In this document: one piece after another, positions 30,219 to 39,369 of the stretch | Layout: the number at the start of each line of letters is the position of its first letter | How positions within the stretch are numbered: the first letter of the stretch is position 1 | DNA from: Mannheimia granulomatis | Lineage (GTDB): Bacteria; Pseudomonadota; Gammaproteobacteria; Enterobacterales; Pasteurellaceae | Direction of reading: 5' to 3' | Length of the DNA: 64,000 bases | NCBI RefSeq assembly: GCF_013377255.1 | Contig: NZ_CP016614.1 | Coordinates: 686,001-750,000, forward strand | Program-made: the position numbers and the translations under genes | Notes under the pieces: model-generated | What the model was told of the DNA's origin: nothing | The model's input: the letters and a program-made list of their open reading frames with translations, nothing else | Databases searched by the model: none

Positions 30219-30864
30219 ATTCACAAATGTGAACAAAGTTTATAAAGGTGGTAAACCTGCATTGCAGGGGATTGATTTCCATCTTCCTGCTGGTGGAATG
30301 GCGTATATTACCGGTCATTCCGGTGCGGGTAAAAGTACGTTGTTGAAATTAATTATGGGCATTGAACGTGCCAACGGCGGGCAAATTTTATTTAACGGGC
30401 ATGATATTACCCGACTTGCTCATCACGAATTGCCGTTTTTACGCCGCCAAATCGGTATGGTTCACCAAGATTACCGTTTATTAACTGACAGAACGATTTT
30501 AGATAATGTTGCTCTGCCGTTAATTATTTTAGGTATGAATCAAGTCATTGTAGAGCGTGAGGCCCGTATTGCTCTTGAGCGTGTCGGATTAGGCGATAAA
30601 GCGAATTATCTTCCACTACATCTCTCTGGCGGTGAGCAACAACGTGTTGATATTGCGCGCGCAATTGTTCACCGCCCAACACTTCTGCTGGCAGATGAAC
30701 CAACGGGAAATTTAGATGAAAAACTCTCGTTTGAAATCTTCCGTTTATTTGAAGAGTTTAATCAAGCTGGTACGACCGTTCTTATTGCGACACACGATAC
30801 CAATATTATTTCAAAGCGTCCAAAGCCGTGTTTAGAGCTAGAGCAAGGGCATCTTAAGTTTTAA
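30211..30864 (+). CDS. ftsE: Cell division ATP-binding protein FtsE
   Basis: 217 residues. ABC ATPase: Walker A GHSGAGKST, signature LSGGEQQRVDIARAI, Walker B LLLADEPTGNLDE, switch IATHD. With FtsX it controls periplasmic amidases during septation. The ATG at 30211 overlaps the ftsY end by eight bases and gives the normal FtsE length; the frame is open further upstream inside ftsY but that stretch is not FtsE. Followed by ftsX after 9 bases. Confidence 0.96.
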   Translation: MIKFTNVNKVYKGGKPALQGIDFHLPAGGMAYITGHSGAGKSTLLKLIMGIERANGGQILFNGHDITRLAHHELPFLRRQIGMVHQDYRLLTDRTILDNVALPLIILGMNQVIVEREARIALERVGLGDKANYLPLHLSGGEQQRVDIARAIVHRPTLLLADEPTGNLDEKLSFEIFRLFEEFNQAGTTVLIATHDTNIISKRPKPCLELEQGHLKF

Positions 30865-30873
30865 GGGAAGATT

Positions 30874-31809
30874 ATGATTCGTTCATTTGCAAAATTAGGG
30901 GCTCAAACCAGCTATTCGTTACGTGCAGTTTGGCAAGATTTAATGAAGCGTAAACTCGGTACCTTTTTAACGGTACTGGTGATTGCGGTTTCTTTAACTA
31001 TTCCAACGGTGAGTTATTTACTTTGGAAAAATACTCACGAAGCGGCAACGCAATTCTATCCGGAGCCACAATTAACAGTCTATTTGCATAAAAACCTCGC
31101 AGAACACGATGTAAATGCAGTTGTTGATCGTATTCGTGCTTATGAAGCAGATAAAATTGAATCCTTTAACTACATTTCTCGTCAGCAAAGTTTGGAAGAG
31201 TTCCGTGCTTGGTCCGGCTTTGGCGAAGCGTTAGATATTTTAGATGATAATCCACTACCGGCCGTTGTTACTCTTAAACCAAAAGCGAATTTCAATAATG
31301 CGGATGCAATGGTGGAATTGCGTAATGGTTTACAGAAAATCAAAGGGGTACAAGAGGTTCGTTTAGATAATGGTTGGCTAGAAAAACTAACAGCTTTAAC
31401 TTGGTTAATTGCCCGTATTGCGATTGTGTGCACATTATTGATGTTATTAGCGGTGTTTTTAGTGATTGGTAACAGCGTGAGAAGCGATGTTGCAAATAGC
31501 AAGGCAGCAATTGAGGTACAACAAATTCTAGGGGCAACAGATCACTTTATTGCCCGCCCATTTCTTTATACGGGCATGATTTATGGCTTCTTCGGCAGCT
31601 TACTTGCTGTATTGTTTAGCTCGGTAATGATTAGCTATTTCACCGGTGTTGTGAAATATGTTACAGATATGTTCACTGTTAAATTTGAATTGCATGGTTT
31701 GAATTTTAGTGAAGCCTTTTTCTTAGTGGTAATGTGCGTGTTCATTGGTTGGTTATCAGCAAAATTAGCCACAATGCGTAATATTTTCCGTATCGGAAGC
31801 CGAAGTTAA
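30874..31809 (+). CDS. ftsX: Cell division membrane protein FtsX
   Basis: 311 residues with four membrane segments: about 29-49, 174-196, 225-248 and 275-297. The periplasmic loop lies between the first two (PEPQLTVYLHKNLAEHD...), and the family signature LEEFRAWSGFGEALDILDDNPLP is in it. Membrane partner of FtsE. GGGAAGATT precedes the ATG. The operon ends at an uptake-signal pair; rpoH, the usual next gene in E. coli, is not here. Confidence 0.95.
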   Translation: MIRSFAKLGAQTSYSLRAVWQDLMKRKLGTFLTVLVIAVSLTIPTVSYLLWKNTHEAATQFYPEPQLTVYLHKNLAEHDVNAVVDRIRAYEADKIESFNYISRQQSLEEFRAWSGFGEALDILDDNPLPAVVTLKPKANFNNADAMVELRNGLQKIKGVQEVRLDNGWLEKLTALTWLIARIAIVCTLLMLLAVFLVIGNSVRSDVANSKAAIEVQQILGATDHFIARPFLYTGMIYGFFGSLLAVLFSSVMISYFTGVVKYVTDMFTVKFELHGLNFSEAFFLVVMCVFIGWLSAKLATMRNIFRIGSRS

Positions 31810-31825
31810 TTAAGTGTTTTAAAAT

Positions 31826-31890
31826 ACAAGCGGTCTTTTTTTCTTGTTTTTTCGCAAATTGCAAAAAAGTGATGAAAAAAGACCGCTTGT
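31826..31890. terminator. Inverted uptake-signal pair between ftsX and metR
   Basis: ACAAGCGGTCTTTTTT (31826-31841) and AAAAAAGACCGCTTGT (31875-31890) are exact reverse complements, 33-base loop, between converging genes. Confidence 0.7.
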
Positions 31891-31920
31891 TGTTTCTGTT
31901 CAATCTTGTTGGCCTAATTG

Positions 31921-32847
31921 CTATTCCAATACCATTAGCCCAGGTAAAGTGGCGAAGCTTTGAGATTTTACCGTGTTATGGAAATCATCTAAGTAGGCAA
32001 GAGATGAGTCGGCTTCACGAATGGCGCCGTAAAGTGTGCTGTATAAGCCCTCTTTAGTGATTTTTCTTGCGACTACATAACCTCTGTCTAAATATGGTTT
32101 AACCGCCCAATAAGGAAGCGCCGCTACACCACGACGGCTGGCAACAAGCTGAATAATCGCAATCGTTAATTCACTGTTACGACGTGTCACTTTAATTCCC
32201 GCCGGCGTTAATACTTTTCTTAATAAATCCAGCATATCATCGGGTACCGGATAGGTAATTAAGGTTTCGTCTTTGAAATCTTCTGCTTCCCATATTTCTT
32301 TTGTCGATAATGGATGATCTTTTGAACAAATCGCTACCATTTCATAGGAAAATAACGGTTTATACAAAATGCCGGCGTTATCTTCTTCCTCTGCAACAAT
32401 CGCAATATCGGCACGGTGGCTGAGTAGTAGCCCTACTGTATCGGTGTGGAAACCGGAGACAATATCTAATTCTACTAATGGCCAATGTTGGCGGAAGGTA
32501 TCCATTGCCGGCATTAACCAGTCAAAACAGGTATGGCATTCGACAGCAACTCGAACTTCGCCAACCTCACCTTGTTTTACCCTAGCTAAATCAAGCTCTG
32601 CTTCAATAATTTGCGGCAGAATATCATAGGCAAGTTTAATTAAACGTTCGCCGGCTGCGGTGAAACGAATGGGGGAGCTTTTGCGTTCAAATAAGGTGAG
32701 ATCGTATTGATCTTCCAGTAATTTAATTTGATGAGAAAGGGCGGATTGTGTTAAGTGTACACGTTTGGCAGCTAAAGAGACACTGCCGCTTTCTTTTAAT
32801 GCAATTAAGGTTCGTAGATGGCGAATTTCAAGAAAGATAGGCTTCAT
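31921..32847 (-). CDS. metR: LysR-family regulator MetR
   Basis: 308 residues. Winged helix N-terminus RHLRTLIALKESGSVSLAAKRVHLTQSALSHQIKLLE, then a ligand domain. VAVECHTCFDWLMPAMDTFRQHWPLVELDIVSG and LVASRRGVAALPYWAV match E. coli MetR closely, the homocysteine-responsive activator of metE and metH. No met structural gene is adjacent, so autonomous regulation is likely; an inverted repeat lies directly before the start. Confidence 0.87.
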   Translation of the reverse strand: MKPIFLEIRHLRTLIALKESGSVSLAAKRVHLTQSALSHQIKLLEDQYDLTLFERKSSPIRFTAAGERLIKLAYDILPQIIEAELDLARVKQGEVGEVRVAVECHTCFDWLMPAMDTFRQHWPLVELDIVSGFHTDTVGLLLSHRADIAIVAEEEDNAGILYKPLFSYEMVAICSKDHPLSTKEIWEAEDFKDETLITYPVPDDMLDLLRKVLTPAGIKVTRRNSELTIAIIQLVASRRGVAALPYWAVKPYLDRGYVVARKITKEGLYSTLYGAIREADSSLAYLDDFHNTVKSQSFATLPGLMVLE

Positions 32848-32852
32848 AATTT

Positions 32853-32880
32853 ATTCATCTAAAACAGAAAACAGATGAAT
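32853..32880. promoter_or_regulatory. Inverted repeat upstream of metR, candidate autoregulatory site
   Basis: ATTCATCT (32853-32860) and AGATGAAT (32873-32880), 12 bases apart, start six bases before the metR ATG. It contains TTCA/TGAA half-sites like those bound by MetR, in wider spacing than the usual TGAA-N5-TTCA, so the link is tentative. Confidence 0.45.
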
Positions 32881-32998
32881 AGGATTATAACAGAATATTC
32901 AAAGGCAGACACTTTAAGCTCTCGGTTTCCGCTCGTATACTACGAAAAGTAGGGAGAAAATTACTTCTGAGAAAAGTATTTCTCCTCTTGATAAATGC

Positions 32999-33024
32999 AA
33001 TAGCCTCTTTACAGAGGCTATTTT
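32999..33024. terminator. Hairpin between elyC-family gene and metR
   Basis: AATAGCCTC and GAGGCTATT form a 9-base stem with a 6-base loop. The T-run is on the plus side; on the minus strand TTGCATTT follows. Probably ends the minus-strand gene upstream of metR. Confidence 0.55.
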
Positions 33025-33094
33025 TAGGAATTGAATATAGAAATAAAATTTGCAAGAAATAAGTAAAATATAACCGCTTGCAGTAGATGAAAAT

Positions 33095-33838
33095 TTACTT
33101 TTCTTTCCAATAACCAATCCATTCTTTTAAGGCGAGCATATTACTGTTCATTGCACCTGCTTGCGGAATAAAGTGCATGAAGTTTAGGCTGTAGTGATCA
33201 GGCGTATCACCTGAGCCTACACTTGCCGGCAGCACCTCAAAACCTTGTTGTGTAAACAACATTTCAGCACGTTTCATATGCCACTGATTAGTGACTAAAA
33301 TAATCTTATTGATGTTCTCTTTTGCTAATATTTCTCGACTAAAAATAGAGTTTTCTTTAGTTGTTTTGGCATTGTTTTCCTGCCATTTTGTTTCAATATT
33401 GAAAAACATTTTGAATTCATCCGCCATCACTTTGGCTTCAGAGGTGCCGTTTGGGCTACTACCGGTAACCAAAATAGGTAGACCGGTTTCTTTATGTAGA
33501 TAAGCGGCATAACGCATTCTTTCGAGCGGAATCCCTGTAGTGGCTAATTGACCAAATAGCTCTCGACTGTCTCTTAACCCCCCACCTAATACCACAATTG
33601 CTTGAGCAGTTTTATATTTGTCGATAGTCTTTGCTTCCTGCTCGACTAATGAATCTCCCAATTTTTGAGAGGTATAGGGAATACTGAATATATATAAAAT
33701 GAGCATGCCTAAGATGGCAAAAAAATAGGCTGAATATTTATAGTTACAAGCAAAAAGAATAAGTGCCAGAAGCCATAAGATTAGAATGTTAAACGGCGGT
33801 AAGATAATTGCCGTAAGCAATTTGGTTAATTCAAACAT
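33095..33838 (-). CDS. elyC: ElyC/SanA/YdcF-family (DUF218) membrane protein
   Basis: 247 residues. Two N-terminal hydrophobic segments (about 5-28 and 32-52) precede a DUF218 domain: AQAIVVLGGGLRDSREL, ERMRYAAYLHKETGLPILVTGSSPNGTSEAKVMADEF and ILVTNQWHMKRAEMLFTQQGFEV. E. coli ElyC has this two-helix plus DUF218 layout and is needed for envelope (enterobacterial common antigen / peptidoglycan lipid carrier) homeostasis. The start MFELTKLLTAIILPP matches ElyC; an ATG four codons upstream cannot be excluded. It is divergent from the sialic acid operon. Confidence 0.8.
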   Translation of the reverse strand: MFELTKLLTAIILPPFNILILWLLALILFACNYKYSAYFFAILGMLILYIFSIPYTSQKLGDSLVEQEAKTIDKYKTAQAIVVLGGGLRDSRELFGQLATTGIPLERMRYAAYLHKETGLPILVTGSSPNGTSEAKVMADEFKMFFNIETKWQENNAKTTKENSIFSREILAKENINKIILVTNQWHMKRAEMLFTQQGFEVLPASVGSGDTPDHYSLNFMHFIPQAGAMNSNMLALKEWIGYWKEK

Positions 33839-33963
33839 AAAAATATCCATGTAATTAAATGAATTACTATTCTCCTAAATTACAGATGAATTGTCTATTT
33901 TTCCACAATAAAAAGTATTACAATACTCCATTTGAATTAAAACTCATTTGGGAGTAAGGCGAT

Positions 33964-34605
33964 ATGGGGCATTCTAGACGAGAAAAATTAATTTTAATTG
34001 GAGCTGGTGGTTTTGCTAAATCAGTATTGGACTCACTCGATTTTGAGCGTTATGAATTTTGTGGATTTATTGATAACTTCAAGCCGGAAGGAAGTTATCA
34101 TTTAGGCTATCCGGTGCTTTCATCAACTATTCAAGAGTTTAGTAACCGCGAGCATTACAGCTATTTTATTAGTATTGGCGATAATGCTCATCGTTTGGAA
34201 AAATTCTTAAAATTACAGCAACTTGGTTGTAAAGTGATTAATGTAGTTGATAAAACCGCTTTAATTTCTCGCCATTCTACCTTGGGCATTGGTGTTTTTG
34301 TCGGCAAAATGGCAATTATAAACAGTGGTGTTACAGTGGGTAATAATGTGATTATTAATACTAAATCATTAGTTGAACATGGTTGTTTTATCGGCAATCA
34401 CTGCAATATTTCAACCAATACGACACTAAATGGCGATGTGATTGTCGAAGATTACGCATTTGTAGGCAGTTCTTCTGTTGTAAACGGTCAATTAAGAGTC
34501 GGCGAAAGTGCATTGGTAGGTTCCGGTGCGGTCGTGATTAGAAATGTAGAGCCTCGTACGGTGGTGGCTGGGGTTCCGGCAAAATATATTAAGGATATTA
34601 AATAA
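33964..34605 (+). CDS. neuD: Sialic acid O-acetyltransferase / NeuD family
   Basis: 213 residues. A Rossmann-like N-terminal domain (LILIGAGGFAKSVLDSL) followed by a left-handed beta-helix of hexapeptide repeats from about residue 95 to 200, ending in the typical AGVPAKYIKDI. NeuD proteins O-acetylate sialic acid with acetyl-CoA or assist NeuB. First gene of the glycan operon; a TAATG overlap couples it to neuB. No clear promoter stood out in the 110-base gap before it. Confidence 0.88.
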   Translation: MGHSRREKLILIGAGGFAKSVLDSLDFERYEFCGFIDNFKPEGSYHLGYPVLSSTIQEFSNREHYSYFISIGDNAHRLEKFLKLQQLGCKVINVVDKTALISRHSTLGIGVFVGKMAIINSGVTVGNNVIINTKSLVEHGCFIGNHCNISTNTTLNGDVIVEDYAFVGSSSVVNGQLRVGESALVGSGAVVIRNVEPRTVVAGVPAKYIKDIK

Positions 34606-35642
34606 TGCAAAAAGTATTTATTGTGGCAGAAATCGGCTGTAATCATAATGGTGATCCGGCATTAGCTAAGAAAATGGTAGATGTTGCAAAAGAGTGTGGT
34701 GTAGATGCCGTTAAATTCCAGACTTTCAAGGCAGATAAACTGATTTCAAAATATGCCCCTAAGGCTGAATATCAGAAAGTGACTACAGGCACAGCAGATT
34801 CCCAATTAGAGATGACGCGTAAATTAGAGCTACCTTATGAAGAATTTAGTAAATTAGAAGCCTATGCCCGTGATTTAGGATTAGAGGTGTTTTCCACTCC
34901 ATTTGATTTCGAGTCAATTGATTTTTTGGCGAGCCAGCACCAAAAAGTGTGGAAGATTCCCTCCGGTGAATTAACCAATTTACCTTATTTGGAAAAAATC
35001 GCTCGCTTGCCGATTGAGGGGAAAACCATTGTGATCTCCACCGGCATGGCAACCATTGAGGAGACAAAAGCCTCACTTAAAGTGCTTGAAGATAATGGTG
35101 TTGCTAAAAAAGATATCACTATTTTGCATTGCAATACCGAATATCCAACTCCTTATGAAGATGTTAACTTAAATGCCTTCCACCAGCTTAAGCAAGAATT
35201 TGGGGAATATAGTTTAGGTTTTTCCGACCATTCAGCAGGTTATTTTGCAGGTTTGGCTGCAGTGCCTTATGGCATTACTTTTATTGAAAAACACTTTACT
35301 TTAGATAAAAACTTTGAGGGCCCGGATCATAAAGCTTCTGTAACGCCTGATGAGTTAAAATTACTATGTGAAGGGATTCGTGCGGTAGAAAAATCACTAG
35401 GTTCTTCAGAGAAGTTAGTCACTCATTCCGAAGCAAAAAATAAAATTGTGGCACGCAAATCAATTATTGCATCTCTACCGATTAAAAAAGGTGAGATTTT
35501 TACTACAGATAATATTACTACTAAACGACCGGGTAATGGCATTAGTCCAATGTTCTGGTATGATGTGCTCGGAAAAGAAGCTCAACAAGATTTTGAAGAA
35601 GATCAATTAATCCAAGATTCTCGTTTTCAAAATCAGATGTAA
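34605..35642 (+). CDS. neuB: N-acetylneuraminate synthase
   Basis: 345 residues (E. coli K1 NeuB 346). Condenses N-acetylmannosamine with phosphoenolpyruvate. TIM-barrel motifs: VAEIGCNHNGDPALAKKMV, AVKFQTFKADKLIS, KIPSGELTNLPYLEKIA, ISTGMATIEE, LHCNTEYPTPYEDVNL, FSDHSAGYFAGLAAV and IEKHFTLDKNFEGPDHKAS. The C-terminal 60 residues are the antifreeze-like SAF domain (ARKSIIASLPIKKGEIFT). Start overlaps neuD by one base. A hairpin follows before neuA. Confidence 0.96.
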   Translation: MQKVFIVAEIGCNHNGDPALAKKMVDVAKECGVDAVKFQTFKADKLISKYAPKAEYQKVTTGTADSQLEMTRKLELPYEEFSKLEAYARDLGLEVFSTPFDFESIDFLASQHQKVWKIPSGELTNLPYLEKIARLPIEGKTIVISTGMATIEETKASLKVLEDNGVAKKDITILHCNTEYPTPYEDVNLNAFHQLKQEFGEYSLGFSDHSAGYFAGLAAVPYGITFIEKHFTLDKNFEGPDHKASVTPDELKLLCEGIRAVEKSLGSSEKLVTHSEAKNKIVARKSIIASLPIKKGEIFTTDNITTKRPGNGISPMFWYDVLGKEAQQDFEEDQLIQDSRFQNQM

Positions 35643-35652
35643 TAGCATATAG

Positions 35653-35680
35653 TGATGGGGTAAAAGCCCCATCATTTTAT
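35653..35680 (+). terminator. Intra-operon hairpin between neuB and neuA
   Basis: TGATGGGG and CCCCATCA pair perfectly over a 6-base loop, followed by TTTTATATTTATAT. A stable, terminator-like hairpin inside the neu operon could reduce downstream expression or protect the neuDB transcript. Confidence 0.7.
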
Positions 35681-35693
35681 ATTTATATAGATA

Positions 35694-35709
35694 GCAAGCG
35701 GTCAAATTT
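35694..35709 (+). repeat. Uptake signal touching the neuA start codon
   Basis: GCAAGCGGTCAAATTT ends exactly one base before the neuA ATG. No purine-rich ribosome site is seen in its place. Confidence 0.8.
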
Positions 35710-36969
35710 ATGAAAAAAATTGCAATTATCACAGCCCGTGCCGGCTCAAAAGGCTTACCGAATAAAAACGTATTGTTAGCTGACGGGAAGCCGTTAATGG
35801 CATATTCGATTGAGGCAGCAATTGAGTCCGGTCAGTTTGAAAAAATCATTGTTAGCACCGATTCTCAAGAGTATATCGATTTACTTTCACATTATCCGAT
35901 TGAGTTTATTAAGCGTGCGGAGCATTTGGCGAGTGATAAAGCAAGTTCTTTTGTAGTGATTGAAGATGTTTTGAATCAATATAAATCGCTAGATTTTGAC
36001 TATTTTGTCCTGCTACAGCCTACCTCTCCATTAAGAACGGCACAACATATTAAAGAATCTTGCGAGAAATTTGAGAAGAATTTTGAACAATTTGATTTTT
36101 TAGTGTCAGTATCGGATGCCCATAAACCTACTACATTAACTCGTGTAATTGAAGAAGATGAAAGCTTAAAACATTTCCAGTTGGATTATTCCAACTACGC
36201 TCGTCAGTTATACCGTCCGGAATATTCGCCAAACGGTGCAATTTTTTCGGCAAAACCGACCGCTTATTTAGCTCAGAAGCATTTCTATGGTGCTAAATGT
36301 TTGGCCTATTTTATGGGTAAGGATGTCTCAATTGATATTGATGATCGCCAAGATTTTGAGTATTTCTATTTTATTTTGCAGCAGCGTAACAAAGAAAAGC
36401 TCCTATTAGAGACAATTAAACGCTCAATTTTAATGAAAAAAGAGAATTTCAAAGAAGTAAAAGAAATTGCTTTGATCGGGCATTCTATTTTGGAATATTG
36501 GGATGTTAAGCAACTCAACGGCAAGGCGGTAAACAATTTAGGCATTGCGGGCATTTCAACCAGTCAGTATAGTGAGCTAATTTTAGATAAAGGTTTGATT
36601 TCTGCATTACCAAAAGATGTTGTACTTATGTTGGGAACAAATGACATTGTTCGTCATGGCTGGAGTGATGAGAAAGTGTTAGCCGATATTAACCATTTAA
36701 TTTCGCAGCTTAAAGCTATTCGCTCTGATATTAATCTCTATTTCTTAGAAATTACGCCAACAGCGTTTAGGGTAGATCGCAATAACAACGATATTCGCTT
36801 GTTAAACCAATATTTAAAAGATAATTTAGCCGTAAAATGGGTAGCGTTAGATCAAGCCTTTAGCGATAAATACGGTAAATTGGACTTAGCATACAGCAAC
36901 GATGGGTTGCATTTAAATGCAAAAGGTTATGAAAAATTAACCGCTATTTTAAAGAAAGAGCTAAATTAA
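35710..36969 (+). CDS. neuA: CMP-sialic acid synthetase with C-terminal SGNH esterase domain
   Basis: 419 residues, as long as the bifunctional E. coli K1 NeuA (about 418) and twice the minimal synthetase. Residues 1-225 activate sialic acid with CTP: AIITARAGSKGLPNKNV (CTP loop), LLQPTSPLR at 101-109, and DIDDRQDFEY at 209-218. Residues about 250-419 are an SGNH hydrolase: GHS at 257-259 with the nucleophile serine, GTND at 309-312, and DGLHL with Asp398 and His401. In other species this domain removes O-acetyl groups from sialic acid, opposing NeuD. All catalytic residues are present. Confidence 0.93.
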   Translation: MKKIAIITARAGSKGLPNKNVLLADGKPLMAYSIEAAIESGQFEKIIVSTDSQEYIDLLSHYPIEFIKRAEHLASDKASSFVVIEDVLNQYKSLDFDYFVLLQPTSPLRTAQHIKESCEKFEKNFEQFDFLVSVSDAHKPTTLTRVIEEDESLKHFQLDYSNYARQLYRPEYSPNGAIFSAKPTAYLAQKHFYGAKCLAYFMGKDVSIDIDDRQDFEYFYFILQQRNKEKLLLETIKRSILMKKENFKEVKEIALIGHSILEYWDVKQLNGKAVNNLGIAGISTSQYSELILDKGLISALPKDVVLMLGTNDIVRHGWSDEKVLADINHLISQLKAIRSDINLYFLEITPTAFRVDRNNNDIRLLNQYLKDNLAVKWVALDQAFSDKYGKLDLAYSNDGLHLNAKGYEKLTAILKKELN

Positions 36970-38130
36970 ATGAAACATATCGCTTATATTACCGGCTCTC
37001 GTGCAGAGTACGGAATCGTCAAACGTTTACTAAAAAAATTGGAGCAAGATCCGGCGTTAAAATTTTCACTGGTTGTAACTGCCATGCACCTTGCGCCTGA
37101 ATATGGCAAAACCGTGAATGTGATTGAACAAGACGGTTTTGAGATTGGAGAACGTATTCCGCTAACTTTAAATAGTGAAAATAACCAGACTATTATTCAC
37201 TCAATGGCAGAGTGTTTAAGTCGTTTTGGTGAGCATTTTCAACGCCATAAATATGATGCTGTTATAGTATTAGGCGATCGTTATGAAATGTTAGCAGTTG
37301 CAACTGCTGCTGCAATGCATAATATTCCTTTGGTGCATTTACATGGTGGTGAGCAGACTTTGGGTAATTATGACGAATTTATTCGCCATTGCATCACCAA
37401 AATGTCTAAACTCCATTTAACCTCAACAGAAGAGTATCGCCAACGTGTGATTCAGCTTGGTGAATTGCCGAAAAATGTAGTGAATACGGGATCACTTGGA
37501 GCTGAAAATAGCTTAAGCTTGGTGTTACCAACAAAAAATGAGTTAGTTGAACGCTTAGGTATTCCAACTACGCCATATTTTATGGTAGTGTTTCACCCTG
37601 AAACCCTAACTGATGTGTCAGTGTTAGATCAAATTGAAGCCTTATTACAGGCGTTTAATAGTTTTAAAGATAATTATTCGTTTGTGTTTATCGGTTCGAA
37701 TTCCGATACTAACTCAGAGCAGATTTATCAACGTTTTTACACTTATACTGAAGAGAATCAGTTTAAGTTTTTTACTTCAGTAAAGCCGGAGGAATATTTG
37801 GCTTTAATTAAATATTCAAACGGTTTAATTGGTAATAGTTCATCCGGTTTGATTGAAGCTCCAAGTTGTGGAGTTGGAACGATTAATATCGGGAATCGTC
37901 AGCAAGGGCGTGTGCGTGGTGAGTCAGTAATTGATGTGGCAAGTGATAAAGCATCTATTATTCAAGGTATGAACAAGTTGATTTCAGACGAGTTCCAAAA
38001 GCGTTTGCCGAAAATGACGAATCCTTATTTTCAACCAAATGCAATGGAAAAAGCTTATTCTGCCATTAAAGCATTCCTTGCCGATAGCAGTAATACTCAG
38101 CCGAAAGGATTTTATGATATACGCTTTTAA
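36970..38130 (+). CDS. neuC: UDP-N-acetylglucosamine 2-epimerase (hydrolysing)
   Basis: 386 residues. Makes N-acetylmannosamine and UDP from UDP-GlcNAc, the entry to sialic acid synthesis. YITGSRAEYGIVKRLLKKL is the characteristic N-terminus; VLGDRYEMLAVATAA, LHGGE, HPETLTDVS and GNSSSGLIEAPSCGVGTINIGNRQQGR line the nucleotide site. Starts directly after the neuA stop. With neuD, neuB and neuA it gives a complete UDP-GlcNAc to CMP-Neu5Ac route, so the host can make its own sialic acid. Confidence 0.95.
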   Translation: MKHIAYITGSRAEYGIVKRLLKKLEQDPALKFSLVVTAMHLAPEYGKTVNVIEQDGFEIGERIPLTLNSENNQTIIHSMAECLSRFGEHFQRHKYDAVIVLGDRYEMLAVATAAAMHNIPLVHLHGGEQTLGNYDEFIRHCITKMSKLHLTSTEEYRQRVIQLGELPKNVVNTGSLGAENSLSLVLPTKNELVERLGIPTTPYFMVVFHPETLTDVSVLDQIEALLQAFNSFKDNYSFVFIGSNSDTNSEQIYQRFYTYTEENQFKFFTSVKPEEYLALIKYSNGLIGNSSSGLIEAPSCGVGTINIGNRQQGRVRGESVIDVASDKASIIQGMNKLISDEFQKRLPKMTNPYFQPNAMEKAYSAIKAFLADSSNTQPKGFYDIRF

Positions 38131-38139
38131 CAAGCGGTC
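38130..38139 (+). repeat. Uptake signal between neuC and wzx
   Basis: ACAAGCGGTC with downstream AAATTTGCAA fills the 33-base gap; it begins at the last base of neuC, and no Shine-Dalgarno sequence is visible before the wzx ATG. Confidence 0.85.
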
Positions 38140-38163
38140 AAAAAACACTAAAAATTTGCAATT

Positions 38164-39369
38164 ATGAAAGCAGTTAAAGACAGCGTTATTTACTTAATTG
38201 GGGAATTGGCTTCTAAGTCAATTCCTTTCTTACTCTTACCTTATTTTTCCCGAAAATTAGGAGTAGAGGGTTATGGTGAACTTTCTTATTACCAGACCTT
38301 CTCCGCCTTATTTGTCATTTTTATCGGCTTAAGCCAAGAAGGGGCGGTTGCCCGTTATTTTTATTTCTATGGTAAACGCTCGCTAAATTTGGTACTGACG
38401 ACAGGCTATTTATATACGCTTTTTATGAGCTGTTTGATTTTACTGGGGTGCTGGTATTTTAAGGCGGAAATGATCGCTTATGTAGCAATCGGTGCGATGT
38501 TTCAGTCGTTTTTAAATGTACAGTTAAGTGTTCGACAGTGCCAAAAACAGGCGATGGCTTATACGACGGTTCAATTAATGTCAGCTGTTTCTTCTGCTGT
38601 TATTACTGTTGCGATGATGGAATATTTCAAAACTGATCTGGTGGAAAAACGCATTTTAGCGATTCTTTTCAGTAATGTGTTGGTTTTTACCATCGCTTAT
38701 TTATTGTATGCAAACAAGGCAAAAAATAAGAAATTTAGCTTTGCTCGCTATAAAACAGCATTGTTTTATGTACTTGGATTTGGTTTACCGCTGATTTTGC
38801 ACCATTCCAGTATGTTCTTAAAAGGGCAGTTAGATCGTATTTTTATCTACCATAAATTTAGCGAAGCCGATTTAGGTTTATATGCAATGGGAGCACAAAT
38901 TGCTATGATATTAGCGATTGTGGTCCAAGCTTTAAATAAAGCTACGCTACCTTATTTTTATGAAGCTTTAAAACAGAAAAGAATTAATGTCAGCCATATT
39001 CATAAATGGGCATTTTATGCCTTATTTATCGTACCGATTCCGGCTTTGGTGATGTGGTTGATTCCCGAAGAGCTTGTGGTTTGGATTCTAGGTTCACAAT
39101 TTATCGGTACGAAATATTATATAATGCTGTTTTTAGTCGCAACCATGCTTGTTGTACCTTATCTTATTTTAGTAAACTATCTTTTCTTTTATGGCAAAAA
39201 TAAGCTGATTTCGTTATGTTCGATTTTATCGACAGTCTTTTACTTAGTAAGCTTATTTGCGCTGACTTTTACTCAAATAGCCTATATTCCTTTTGCCAGC
39301 ATTATTGGTGCAGTGAGTATTATCCCAATTCTGTATGTGATGACGGCAAAAGTAGGAAAAACAGTATGA
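38164..39369 (+). CDS. wzx: Polysaccharide flippase, Wzx family
   Basis: 401 residues, with about 12 hydrophobic segments. The N-terminus [42 protein letters not shown] and [20 protein letters not shown] around residue 235 are typical of the oligosaccharide flippase (MATE-like) family, which moves undecaprenyl-linked repeat units across the inner membrane. Its stop overlaps the start of the next gene (ATGA). Its presence with Wzy points to a Wzy-dependent pathway rather than ABC export. Confidence 0.88.
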   Translation: MKAVKDSVIYLIGELASKSIPFLLLPYFSRKLGVEGYGELSYYQTFSALFVIFIGLSQEGAVARYFYFYGKRSLNLVLTTGYLYTLFMSCLILLGCWYFKAEMIAYVAIGAMFQSFLNVQLSVRQCQKQAMAYTTVQLMSAVSSAVITVAMMEYFKTDLVEKRILAILFSNVLVFTIAYLLYANKAKNKKFSFARYKTALFYVLGFGLPLILHHSSMFLKGQLDRIFIYHKFSEADLGLYAMGAQIAMILAIVVQALNKATLPYFYEALKQKRINVSHIHKWAFYALFIVPIPALVMWLIPEELVVWILGSQFIGTKYYIMLFLVATMLVVPYLILVNYLFFYGKNKLISLCSILSTVFYLVSLFALTFTQIAYIPFASIIGAVSIIPILYVMTAKVGKTV

